A stretch of DNA of 64,000 nt, from the NCBI GenBank assembly GCA_903876795.1, contig CAIRBK010000050.1:1-64000 (forward strand), written 5' to 3'. This DNA comes from an uncultured Verrucomicrobiota bacterium (GTDB lineage: Bacteria; Verrucomicrobiota; Verrucomicrobiia; Opitutales; Opitutaceae). A program made the position numbers and the translations under genes. Shown in pieces: positions 1 to 8,823 of this stretch. Numbering within the stretch: position 1 is the stretch's first letter; the number at the start of each line of letters is the position of its first letter. The notes beneath the pieces were generated by a model. It was given only the letters and a program-made list of their open reading frames with translations, had not been told where the DNA came from and did no database searches.

Positions 1-1088
1 ACGTCCTCGCGACCGAGCGCCACGAATCCCGTCGCGTCGACCGCCAGCTGCGCGGCCGTTGCTCGCGCCAGGGCGACCCCGGCCTCACCAAGTTCTTCCT
101 CTCGCTTGAGGACAACCTCATGCGCCTCTTCCTCCAGGGCAACCTGGCCTCCCGTCTCATGGAGGGCTCCATGAAGGAGGGCGAGGAACTCGAACACCCC
201 TGGCTCAACCGCTCCATCGAAAGCGCCCAGAAAAAGGTCGAGCAGCAGAACTTCGCCCAGCGCAAACGCCTGCTCCAATACGACGACGTGCTCAACCAGC
301 AGCGCGAGGTCGTCTACGGCATCCGCAACGCCGCCATCCACGCCGATCGCCCCAAGAGCATCATCCTGGAGCAGATCGCCGAGGAGATCGACAGCCGCCT
401 GGAAAGCGCCGGCTTCACCGGCCGCTCGCCCGCCAACCAGACCGCCATCGACGGCTTCATCGGCTGGGTCAACGCCACCTTCCCCATCGGCCTGAAGGCC
501 GAGGAACTCTCCGGCGGCAACATCGAGACGCTCACCACGCTCGTCGTCGACCGCATCCGCAAGGCCTACGAGGTGAAGGAATCCGTCGAGATCCCCGAGG
601 CCCTCGGCTCGCTCGAACGCTACGTCATCATCCACGCCATCGACCACCACTGGCAGGAGCACCTCACCGAGATGGAGGAGCTGCGCCGCGCCATCGGCCT
701 GCGCAGCTACGGCCAGACCGATCCGCTCGTCGCCTACAAGGGCGAGGCGTTCAAGTATTTCGAGGAGATGATGGGCAACATCCGGCTCCAGATTTGCACG
801 GGGCTGTTCCGCAACGCCTCCAACATCGACGTGTTCGAAAACATGCTCGCGCTGCTCAGCCGCAGCGCCAAGGCCCAGGGTCCGGCCAACACGCCGGTGG
901 CGGCCGCCTCTCCCGCCCCCCAGATCACGACCACGATCACCACCGGCGGCGGCGAGGCCCCGGCGCCTGCGGAAAAAGAAGTGGAGCTGCCCAAGGTCAC
1001 CATTCGTCGCGAGGCGCCCAAGGTCGGCCGCAACGACCCTTGCCCCTGCGGCAGCGGCAAGAAGTTCAAGAACTGCCACGGCCAGTAA
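1..1088 (+). CDS. secA: Preprotein translocase ATPase SecA, C-terminal part (5' end outside window)
   Basis: SecA is the ATPase motor that pushes unfolded preproteins through SecYEG at the inner membrane. The open frame enters from the left edge, so the first Met inside the window (120) is internal. The first residues read [20 protein letters not shown], followed by SRQGDPG, which is the conserved motif VI region of the second helicase domain. Next comes the helical scaffold/wing region ([18 protein letters not shown]). A low-complexity Ala/Pro linker follows, and the protein ends in a SEC-C zinc motif ([12 protein letters not shown]), which binds Zn and SecB or ribosome in the family. Only about the last 360 residues of a roughly 900-1000 residue protein are present. 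No frame break is seen. It converges on the gene that follows. Confidence 0.97.
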   Translation, partial: VLATERHESRRVDRQLRGRCSRQGDPGLTKFFLSLEDNLMRLFLQGNLASRLMEGSMKEGEELEHPWLNRSIESAQKKVEQQNFAQRKRLLQYDDVLNQQREVVYGIRNAAIHADRPKSIILEQIAEEIDSRLESAGFTGRSPANQTAIDGFIGWVNATFPIGLKAEELSGGNIETLTTLVVDRIRKAYEVKESVEIPEALGSLERYVIIHAIDHHWQEHLTEMEELRRAIGLRSYGQTDPLVAYKGEAFKYFEEMMGNIRLQICTGLFRNASNIDVFENMLALLSRSAKAQGPANTPVAAASPAPQITTTITTGGGEAPAPAEKEVELPKVTIRREAPKVGRNDPCPCGSGKKFKNCHGQ

Positions 1089-1098
1089 GCGGCTCGAA

Positions 1099-1182
1099 AG
1101 GCAGGAGCCTGCTTGCAGGCGATTGGGGGAGGTTATCGGTGCACGGGCGGTGGACACATCGCCTGCTTGCAGGCTCCTGCCT
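1099..1182. repeat. REP-like bipartite inverted repeat between convergent genes
   Basis: Two 25-nt arms (1099-1123 and 1158-1182) are inverted copies of each other and differ only in the central TT/AA. Each arm is itself palindromic around GCCTGCTTGCAGGC. The arrangement resembles a bacterial REP/BIME unit. It lies in the 104-bp gap between the convergent secA and CNNM genes, so it could also act as a bidirectional transcription end. No T-tract follows either arm. Confidence 0.75.
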
Positions 1183-1192
1183 CGCTCACCGC

Positions 1193-2509
1193 CTACGCCC
1201 TCCGCGTCAACAGCACCTTGTCCACCCGGTGACGGTCCATGTCGGCCACCTCAAGTCTCCACCCGCACCACTCCACCCATTCGCCTTCACGAGGCAGGCG
1301 CCCCAGGCGCGTCTGCACATAGGCGCCCAGGCTCGTATCCGCCACCGCAGCCGCCGGCTCCGCTGCACCCGACACCCCGCCCAGGGCGGAAAATCGGCGG
1401 GCAAACTCGTCCCAGCTCATCGCCCCATCCACCATCCATGATCCGTCCTCGCGCTGCCAGGCCACCGGCGTCCGCCGGTGGCCGGGCTCGGGCAGATCCC
1501 CCACAATCGCTTCCATGAGATCAATCAGCGTGACGATGCCGACCACTGCGCCACCCGCGCCTCTGACCATGGCCAGGTGCTTGCCCGTCGTCTTAAAGGT
1601 CTCCAGCAGTTGCACCGCCGACAGCGTGGGCGGCACGAAGAGCGGCTGCGTCAAGTGATCGCGCAACCGGTTGCCCAGGCCGATGGCCGCGTTGGCCCAC
1701 AGCGCCTTCACTGAAACCAGCCCGATCACCCGCTCCGGCCCGCCGGCGTAGACTGGAAACAACGAATGCCCGCTGGCCACGATCTTGCGCCAGTTGACCT
1801 CGTCGGATGCATCCACATCGAGCCACACGATGCGCTCGGCCGGTGTCATGATTTCGGTCACCGGCCGCTCGTCGAGCCGCAGCACGCCTTCGACCATCGC
1901 CCGCTCGGCCCGGTGAAACACGCCGGCGGTAGTGCCCTGCTCGATCAGGTGTGAAATCTCCTCGGCCGACGGCGGCGTGTCCTTGTGCGCTCCGAAACCG
2001 AGCACCTTCAGCACCGCGTCGGTCGAGGCGGTCAGCCCCCATACAAACGGCATGGCCAGCCGGGACAACACGTTCATCGGGGCCGCCAGGAGCATCGCCT
2101 TGCCCTCGGGGTGGTTGAGTCCGATGCGCTTCGGCACCAACTCGCCCACCACCAGAGAGAGGTAGGTGATCAGGCCCACCACCACGGTGATGGCCACGCC
2201 CTCTGCGTAGGGACCCAGCGCCGGCCACTCGGCCGCCAGCCAGACGGCCAATTTGCCCGACAACCGCGCCCCGCCAAACGCGCCCGCCAGGATACCCACC
2301 AGCGTGATGCCGATCTGCACCGTGGACAGAAACCGCGTCGGGTCCTCGGCCAGGGCCAGCGCCGCCTTGGCGCGCACCGACCCCTCGCCGGCGAGTTTTT
2401 TGAGCCGCGCCTTGCGCGATGACAACACCGCGATCTCCGCCATGGCGAACACGCCGTTCGCCAGGAGGAGAAGCAGGATGATCAGGATTTCCGAAAGCGA
2501 GTCATGCAT
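1193..2509 (-). CDS. CNNM/CorC (HlyC-CorC) family membrane protein with DUF21 and CBS domains
   Basis: 438 residues from an ATG whose product begins MHDSLSEILIILLLLLANGV. The frame stays open 41 codons further upstream, but those residues are Arg/Pro-rich shadow sequence inside the neighbouring gene. Order: N-terminal DUF21 transmembrane domain (about 5-190, several hydrophobic helices), a CBS pair (about 210-330, including RPVTEIMTPAERIVWLD), and a C-terminal CorC_HlyC domain (about 345-435). Family members move or regulate Mg2+ and other divalent cations at the inner membrane; earlier names include hemolysin-like protein. It starts 1 bp after the stop of the upstream TerC-like gene, so the two are probably co-transcribed. 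The substrate cannot be told from sequence. Confidence 0.93.
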   Translation of the reverse strand: MHDSLSEILIILLLLLANGVFAMAEIAVLSSRKARLKKLAGEGSVRAKAALALAEDPTRFLSTVQIGITLVGILAGAFGGARLSGKLAVWLAAEWPALGPYAEGVAITVVVGLITYLSLVVGELVPKRIGLNHPEGKAMLLAAPMNVLSRLAMPFVWGLTASTDAVLKVLGFGAHKDTPPSAEEISHLIEQGTTAGVFHRAERAMVEGVLRLDERPVTEIMTPAERIVWLDVDASDEVNWRKIVASGHSLFPVYAGGPERVIGLVSVKALWANAAIGLGNRLRDHLTQPLFVPPTLSAVQLLETFKTTGKHLAMVRGAGGAVVGIVTLIDLMEAIVGDLPEPGHRRTPVAWQREDGSWMVDGAMSWDEFARRFSALGGVSGAAEPAAAVADTSLGAYVQTRLGRLPREGEWVEWCGWRLEVADMDRHRVDKVLLTRRA

Positions 2510-2510
2510 A

Positions 2511-3575
2511 TCAGGCCGCGCCGGCGGCCTCAGGCTTGGCCTTGGGCGGCATGAGCAAGGATACCGTGACCGACAAGGCCAGCAAGGTGCCGATGATGCC
2601 GAGCGACCACGAGATCGGGAACTTGCCGCCAAACGCGTGGTTGAGCCACACCATCTTCAGGCCCACGAACACCAGAATCACGCCGAGCGCGTATTTGAGC
2701 GCCCAGAACTTGTGCATCACGCCCGCGAGCAGGAAAAACAGCGCGCGCAGACCCAGGATCGCAAAGACGTTGGACGTGAACACAATCAGCGGCTCCTTGG
2801 TGATCGCGAAAATCGCCGGCACCGAATCGACCGCGAACACGATGTCCGTCACTTCGATGAACACCAGGCACACCAGCAACGGGGTCGCGTAAAGCACGCC
2901 GGATTTGCGCAGGAAAAACTTGTCGCCCTCGATGGTGGGGGTGACCGGGAGGAATTTCTTGAGCAGGCGGATGATCGGGTTCTTCTCCGGCTCGATGGGC
3001 TTCTCGGGGGCAAACAGGATCTTGATGCCGGTGAGAATCAGGAAGATGCCGAATATCCAGATGACCCACTCGTATTTCATCAGCGCCGCGCCGATGGAGA
3101 TGAAGATCACGCGGAACACCAGCGCGCCCAAAATGCCGAAGAACAGGATGCGATGCTGGTATTTGGCCGGTATGGCGAAGTAGGAAAACACGACCACGAA
3201 CACGAAGATGTTGTCCACCGAGAGGGACTTCTCGACCACGAAGCCGGTCAGGAACTCAAGCGCCGACTGGTTGGCGAGCCTGGCCGACTCGGCCGCGATG
3301 GCGGCGGTTTCGGTGATGCCCTGGGCCGCAAGCGCCTCCAGAAGGGGCGGATACTGCGGCAGCTTCCACTGCACATAGTGCCAAAAGCCAAACGCAAACA
3401 GGAGCGCCAGGGATATCCATGCCACGCTCCATCCGGCGGCCTCCTTGACCGACACCTCGTGGGCGTCGCGGTGAAAAACACCGAGGTCCAGGGCCAGCAT
3501 GCCGAGGACGAACAGCGTGAACAGCCCGTAGAACCACCAATAATCCGCGAAGGGAAACAGTAACAGGTTTTGCAT
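2511..3575 (-). CDS. TerC/Alx family integral membrane protein (probable metal-ion exporter)
   Basis: 354 residues with about nine hydrophobic segments across its length. Family signatures include ALDLGVFHRDAHEVSVKEA near the N-terminus, SVDNIFVFVVVFSYF in the middle (Asp in a membrane helix) and FIEVTDIVFAVDSVPAIFAI. These acidic membrane residues are the metal-binding positions of the TerC fold. Members such as Alx are linked to Mn2+ export, others to tellurite resistance. The start ATG is followed directly by a membrane helix. The 109 bp upstream hold no gene; I looked for a yybP-ykoY-type Mn riboswitch there and could not find its conserved core. It is the first gene of a two-gene unit with the CNNM-like gene. 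Confidence 0.93.
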   Translation of the reverse strand: MQNLLLFPFADYWWFYGLFTLFVLGMLALDLGVFHRDAHEVSVKEAAGWSVAWISLALLFAFGFWHYVQWKLPQYPPLLEALAAQGITETAAIAAESARLANQSALEFLTGFVVEKSLSVDNIFVFVVVFSYFAIPAKYQHRILFFGILGALVFRVIFISIGAALMKYEWVIWIFGIFLILTGIKILFAPEKPIEPEKNPIIRLLKKFLPVTPTIEGDKFFLRKSGVLYATPLLVCLVFIEVTDIVFAVDSVPAIFAITKEPLIVFTSNVFAILGLRALFFLLAGVMHKFWALKYALGVILVFVGLKMVWLNHAFGGKFPISWSLGIIGTLLALSVTVSLLMPPKAKPEAAGAA

Positions 3576-3684
3576 AAAGGAAGTGCATCAAACCCGAGTT
3601 CCGCCCGCGCACAAGGCTGCGGCTCTGGAAAATCAGCCTGTATTTCCACTTTCCACGCCGCGCCCACACTGGGACGGGATCCGA

Positions 3685-3860
3685 CTACATGCCCGGCCGC
3701 GGATTGGACGCGCCGGCCTGCGGTGTTTCCAGCGTGAGGCTCATGAGCGCCATGCCGCCGGCCGCATAGGGCTCGTTCACATAGACTTCGTTGCCACGCT
3801 GCACCAGAGCGAGGCCGTCCCAGACCCACGTCTCCCACTTCGGCGATGGAGCCGCCCCTG
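3685..3860 (-). pseudogene. Fragment resembling an Rhs/YD-repeat core end, fused to the broken TIR gene
   Basis: On the minus strand an open frame ends at 3685 with the peptide WETWVWDGLALVQRGNEVYV followed by NEPYAAGGM. The pattern W-x-x-W-x-W-D-G-L-A-L-x-Q-R-G-x-x-x-x-x-N-E-P resembles the end of the Rhs/YD-repeat core from verrucomicrobia as I remember it; this is pattern recognition, not a search. It is unlike the TPR sequence before it and lies in a third frame relative to the upstream TIR gene. I read it as a remnant of an unrelated Rhs-type gene joined to the truncated 3' end of the TIR array. Confidence 0.5.
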
Positions 3861-6469
3861 GCGAGGGTTCGGGAGAGTCGGCGCCGGCCGCAGGGTCTCT
3901 TCCATCCAGAGCACGCAGTCGGTAAAGGCGGCGGCATCTTCGGAGGGCATGACGTTGCCGGAGGCGTTGAGGGAGCGGTCGAGGGCCTTCAGATAGAGGT
4001 CGTAGACGGCCGGGGACTTGGCCAGCACCTGGGCACCGCCGTAAAGTCCGGCCTCGGTGCGAGCCTGCAGGAGGCGGGCGACCTCGGCGGCAATTTCGAC
4101 TGGATGGCAAAGACATCCTTGAGGTCGCGGTCGTAGGTCTGGCTCCAAAGGAGGGTCTCGTCGCGGGCGCGGCGCAGGTCGAGGGTGATGCGCAGACGGT
4201 CGCCGGCGCGGCGCACGGAGCCGGTGACAAGGTTGGCCACGCCGAGTTTTTCCGCGATCTCGGGCGGGGAGAGCGGGGAATTTTTGAAGGCAAGGTCGGA
4301 GCCGCAGGAGACGACCCTAAGATCGGGGATGCGGCCGAGGGTCGCGATGATTTCGGAGTGCATGCCCTCGGTGAAAAACGCGTTCTCCGGGTCGGGGCCG
4401 AGGTTCTCCAGTGGGAGGACGGCGAGGGATTTGTCGTCGGGAGCGGCGGGCGCGGCGGCAGTCGGGGCGGCGGACGCCGCAGATGCTTTTTCCTCCGGCC
4501 CCGGGGCGGCGTCGATCAGCGCCTGGAAACGCGGGTCGCCACGCAGTGGGTCGAAGACAGGATTGAGGCGGAGAAGGCTCTTGGTGATGCGGCCGGCCAA
4601 CCCTCGGTAGGTTGTCTTTCCCGTCATCGACTGTTCGAGCTGCGCCAGCGCCATGTCCGGCAGACCGACGGTGAGGGCCAACCCGGCGAGGTTGCCGAGC
4701 ATCGGTCCCATTTGCCCGGGGGGAAGCGTGGTGTTGCGTTGTTGCAGAATGCGGAAGATGCTCTGGGCTTCGTCGTTTCGACCGAGGCGAGCGAGGGCCC
4801 AGGCTTTCCAATGCATCGCCGGTGCATCCTCGGGGTTTTTGGCGAGTTCCCGCTCGGCTGCCTGGAGCGCGAGCTGCCAATCCGCCAGCGCCGCCTCCGG
4901 CTCGCCGGCCAATTCATGCGCCCAGGCGGTCAGCACGGCGCGTGGCCCGCGAAAAGAAGAGGACATCAGGTAGTCGCGCGGGATCCGACTGATGATCGCG
5001 AGGGCTTTTTTCGGTTCGCGAGCCCAGAGGTAAGCCAGGCCAGCCAGCGAACCGCCCCGGTCCTCGCTCAGATACCACGCGGGCCAGCGCTGCACGGCCG
5101 CAGTCGCTCCGGCGAGATCGCCCCGCCAGTGGAGTTTCATGAATACATCCCGATCCACGAGACGGGCGCTCGTCTGCCCCTGGAGGGCCTGCTCGACCGC
5201 GCGCTCGGCCTCGGCAAAACGGCCGACGCGTTGAAGCAAAGTGACGCGATCGCTTTTGAGCCGGGGATCGTCTGGCAAGAGCTCCAAAGCGCGATCAATG
5301 GCCGCCAAGCCCGTATCTGTCTCGCTGGCGGTCAGGGCGGCACGGCCCAATGCGCGCCAAACGCGCCAATCGTCAGGATGCTTTTCGGCCAATGCCTGCA
5401 TCCGCTGCAACACCGTCTGCGGATCCTCGCCCGCACGGCTCTGAGCCTGCCCCATCAGCAGGGCGGCTTCGATTGAATCGGGGGCCAGCTTCGCGGCACG
5501 GCTGGCTTGTGTTTGCAACAACGCCTCGCGCTCCGGCGAGAAGTCGAGGCCGTTGACCAACATGTCGGAAGAGAGTTGGGCGTGCAGTATCCAAGCCGAT
5601 GCCTCGGTGACATCCAGCGCCTCGGCTTTTTTTAGAAGTTCCTCGGCGAGCAAATAGGTCTCGCGGTTCATCTCGTCGCCCTCGTCGAGAATTTTGCGCG
5701 CCGTAGCGACGAGCTGCTGGGCCACCGTGAGCGCGGGCACCGGAGCGACGGCGGCGACGGGGGCGCTGGACGGCCGTGCGCTTTCCTTTGCCCGCTTGGG
5801 CGACCAAATCGCGATGGCGACAGTGGCAACCACCACCAAGCCCGCGATCAAGAGCGCGAGGGCGGCAAGGGCAACCACGCTCCCGATGAGCGTCTGCCAG
5901 AGCCATCGACGAGAGGGTTTATTGAGCCCGCCGGGCGGGTGGCCGCTGGCTTGGTCACTCACCGGGCCCACTGCGTGCCCAAACCCGTCGCGCCCCGAGC
6001 CCCCGGAATCCGTTTTCCCGCCCAGCAACTTACCCACGCGCTCGCCAAACTTCTCCGCGCCCTCCCCGCCCGGCAGGCGCGTCCACTGCACGGCCTTGAA
6101 CTCCGGCGGGACAAGCGCCTCGGTGTCCTTTGTCGCGTCGATCACCACCGGCAGGAGAAACGGCGTGCCGTCTGCCATGGTGTGGGTGCGCTGGGCGGCC
6201 AGTTTCCACTCCAGCCGGAAATACCCTTCGCGGCGCGCCTGGGTGTTGTCTGAGACCACCGGCACGAACAGAGCGCAACCCTTGATCTGGCCGCGGATTT
6301 TTTGGTCCCAAGCATCGCCGCCGGCGAGCTCGGCCTGGTCGAACCACACTTCGACGCCCGCCGCGCGCAGGGCGTCGGCAATGCGCTGCGCGGCGGCGGC
6401 GTCCTGCGAGGCGTAGGAGAGGAAGACGGCGGCGGGCGGGTTCATGGCGGGAGGAGTATCGGTCTTCAT
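3861..6469 (-). pseudogene. Broken TIR-TM-TPR-TolB-TPR receptor (frameshifted and truncated)
   Basis: Last gene of the array. The first frame encodes 826 residues: TIR (about 13-150; FLSYASQD; putative catalytic Glu87 in GYFRLEWKLA), a membrane segment (about 190-221), a TPR block (about 250-640) ending in the family motif PLRGDPRFQAL, then a TolB-like domain (about 670-795; SLAVLPLENL, FFTEGMHSEII). At about 4099 one base is missing relative to the paralogue at 13.5 kb, where FAIQSEIAAEVAR is intact. The sequence then continues in a second frame (EIAAEVARLLQARTEAGLYG) to about 3860, where homology stops and an Rhs-like fragment begins. Its ATG overlaps the upstream stop by 4 nt (ATGA). The single-base loss could be a sequencing error, but the truncated tail cannot. 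A product ending after the TolB domain may still be made. Confidence 0.85.
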
Positions 6470-8823
6470 AGCGGCCGGGCGTTGCGCAGGATTTCGTCAA
6501 AGCGCGGGTCGTCGGCCAGGCGCGACCAGCAGGGATCGAGGCGGAGCAAACGGGGCGAAGCGGAGATGGCAGCGGCGTTGGGGCCGGTCAGCAGACGCCG
6601 GAGAATCGCCAGGGCGTCATCCCGCCGCCCCATGAGCACATAAAGGCGACCGATACGGCTGAGTTCCGCCAGTTCGGTGTTGGCGTCCTTGCCGGCTATA
6701 TCGCGCAGGAGTTCGTCGGCGATGGCGGAGGCGTTAACGGTGTCGCCCGCAAAGAAGGAGGCGCGGGCCAGCTGGCTGCTGGCGTTCCACGCAACATTGC
6801 CATGCCACGCCCCATGTTGCAGGAACTCGCTCATCTCTCCCGCGAGTCCGGCGGCACGCGGGAGGTCGCCGAGCAGCCAGGCGATCATGGCACGCTCCAT
6901 GCCCAGCAGGCTGAGCGCGTTGACGTCGAGGCGAACGGTCTGGGTGTTCTTCAGTGCCGAGGTGGATAGCACCCGTTGCGCGGCCGGTAGGTCTCCATCG
7001 TAGAGGGCGGTGAGGTAACGACCGACTATGTTGTCGGGATTGCCATCCCCGATGGGCAGGCGTTCCAGGGATCGACGGAAACGCGCACCGTCACCATCGA
7101 CCTCGAAACGGGCGACTGCGACATGGCGCGCAATATCAAGATCCAACCCCATCTCCGGGCTCCGTGCGATCAACGCCTCGCCTTCGTCGGCCAGCTTGGC
7201 GTAACGACGCAGGTATAATTGGCTCAGGAACAACAAACGCCAACGACCCGCCCCCGAGTAAGGATCGACGGTGATGGCGGCGCGGGCGTTTGCCTCGGTC
7301 GCAGCAAAAAGACCGAGACGCCTGAGGTTAAGCGCCCTCAAGAAGAGGAGATCACTATCGCTCGGCGCGAGAACGGTGGCGGCGGCGAGGAAGGTCTCCG
7401 CCTGGACGTAGTCAAACGTGCACGCGTAGTGGAAAAATCCGGCCGCGCCCAGCGTCTCAGGCGTATCGCCACCCAGGCTCCGGGCGCGGTCAAGAGCGGC
7501 TCGGGCGCGGTCACGCCGCGCCTCTGAAGGATCGAACAAGGCGTAAGTAAAAAACGATGCGTGGACGCGGGAAAGCAAGGCCTGCGCTTCGGCAAAATCG
7601 GGGGACAACTGCACGACCTCCTCGATCAGCTTGAGCTGCCGGTCCCAGTCCTCTTTGGAGGAACCAGGGCTGAGGTCGCCCATCCTCCGCCGGGCCTGCA
7701 GATAGAGTTCATAAGCGTGCGGGTTCGCGGTCGGTCGACGCCCCAGGAGCGTGCGCTCGCCGGCAGTCAGGGTGGCGTCGAGCTGGCGGGCGACCTCCTG
7801 GGCAATAGCCGCTTGGATGGCGAAAACGTCGGTCAGCTCGCGCTCGTAGGCGTCGCCCCAGAGCTGGCGGCCGGAGGCGGCATCGACCAACTGGACCGCG
7901 ATGCGCACGCGATTGCCCGCGCGGCGCACGGTGCCTTCGACGACGGTGCCGATGCCCAGATCGGCCGAAATCTGGCGCAGGTTGCGGGTTTTGGGATCGG
8001 CGTAAGCGAGCACCGAGGAGCGGCTGATGACGCGGAGCGCGGAGACTTTGCCGAGGGCGGTGATGACCTCGTCGTGCATGCCGTCGGTGAAATCCGCACC
8101 CTCCGGCCCGGTGGTGAGATTGGCAAAAGGCAACACGGCGAGAAACTTCGGGTCGGCCTTCGCCGGCACCACCGCAGGTAATGCTGTCGGAAGCACGACC
8201 GCCGCCGGCGAAACTGGAACTGGTGCAGGTTTGCGCAGCAGAAACACAGCTAGAGCCGCGAGCACCGCGCAGCAGGTAATCACTGCCAAGCGAGGCCAGC
8301 GCCGGGCAGAGCTTGTCACCGGGACGGGCGGGCGCATCGAAACGTCGGCTTCAATCGTGGAGTTGGCCAACGACACGGACGACGGCGCGGAGCACAACAA
8401 TCGTTGTACTCGCGCTACAAACGCCGGCATCGCCTCGACACTCCTTAAGCGGGTCCACTGTACGGCTTTGAACTCTGTTGGCACGAGGGCGTCCGCGTCA
8501 CGGGTCGCGTCGATGACGACGGGCAGGATAAACGGCGTGCCGTCGGCGAAGGCGTGGGAGCGTTGCGCGGCCAGTTTCCACTCGATGCGGAAATACCCTT
8601 CGCGGCGGGCCTGCGTCGCCGCCGAGATTACGGGGATGAAGAGCCCGCAGCTGGCGATCTGGCTGCGGATCTTGGCATCCCAGGCATCGCCGCCGACGAG
8701 TGCGTCCTGGTCGAGCCACACCTCGACGCCGGCCGCGCGCAGGGCCTCGGCCAGGCGCTGCGCGGCGGCGGCGTCCTGGGAGGCGTAGGAGAGAAAGAGG
8801 GCCGTATCTTTGCTCGCGCTCAT
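6466..8823 (-). CDS. TIR-TM-TolB-TPR receptor, short form
   Basis: 785 residues. TIR domain about 8-145 with FLSYASQD, VEVWLDQDALVGGDAWD and the putative NADase Glu81 in GYFRIEWKLA. There is one membrane helix at about 178-196. The TolB-like COG5616 domain spans about 226-345 (FLAVLPFANL, DFTDGMHDEVI, VVEGTVRRAGNRVRIAVQLV). TPR-type helices run from about 366 to the end, which has the family C-terminal motif LADDPRFDEIL. TIR enzymes cleave NAD+ or make signalling products in defence. COG5616 domains otherwise sit next to cyclases, winged helices and TPRs in sensors. Inferred role: membrane-anchored receptor whose TPR half senses a ligand. ATGA overlaps join it to both neighbours, implying one translationally coupled operon of three genes. 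Confidence 0.9.
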   Translation of the reverse strand: MSASKDTALFLSYASQDAAAAQRLAEALRAAGVEVWLDQDALVGGDAWDAKIRSQIASCGLFIPVISAATQARREGYFRIEWKLAAQRSHAFADGTPFILPVVIDATRDADALVPTEFKAVQWTRLRSVEAMPAFVARVQRLLCSAPSSVSLANSTIEADVSMRPPVPVTSSARRWPRLAVITCCAVLAALAVFLLRKPAPVPVSPAAVVLPTALPAVVPAKADPKFLAVLPFANLTTGPEGADFTDGMHDEVITALGKVSALRVISRSSVLAYADPKTRNLRQISADLGIGTVVEGTVRRAGNRVRIAVQLVDAASGRQLWGDAYERELTDVFAIQAAIAQEVARQLDATLTAGERTLLGRRPTANPHAYELYLQARRRMGDLSPGSSKEDWDRQLKLIEEVVQLSPDFAEAQALLSRVHASFFTYALFDPSEARRDRARAALDRARSLGGDTPETLGAAGFFHYACTFDYVQAETFLAAATVLAPSDSDLLFLRALNLRRLGLFAATEANARAAITVDPYSGAGRWRLLFLSQLYLRRYAKLADEGEALIARSPEMGLDLDIARHVAVARFEVDGDGARFRRSLERLPIGDGNPDNIVGRYLTALYDGDLPAAQRVLSTSALKNTQTVRLDVNALSLLGMERAMIAWLLGDLPRAAGLAGEMSEFLQHGAWHGNVAWNASSQLARASFFAGDTVNASAIADELLRDIAGKDANTELAELSRIGRLYVLMGRRDDALAILRRLLTGPNAAAISASPRLLRLDPCWSRLADDPRFDEILRNARPL

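Noticed and set aside
2253-3563. 436-residue plus-strand frame opposite the CNNM and TerC genes
   Set aside because: Charged shadow sequence; the minus strand encodes clear membrane proteins.
3576-3684. Possible yybP-ykoY manganese riboswitch upstream of the TerC-like gene
   Set aside because: The conserved core and pairing elements could not be found in the 109-bp gap.
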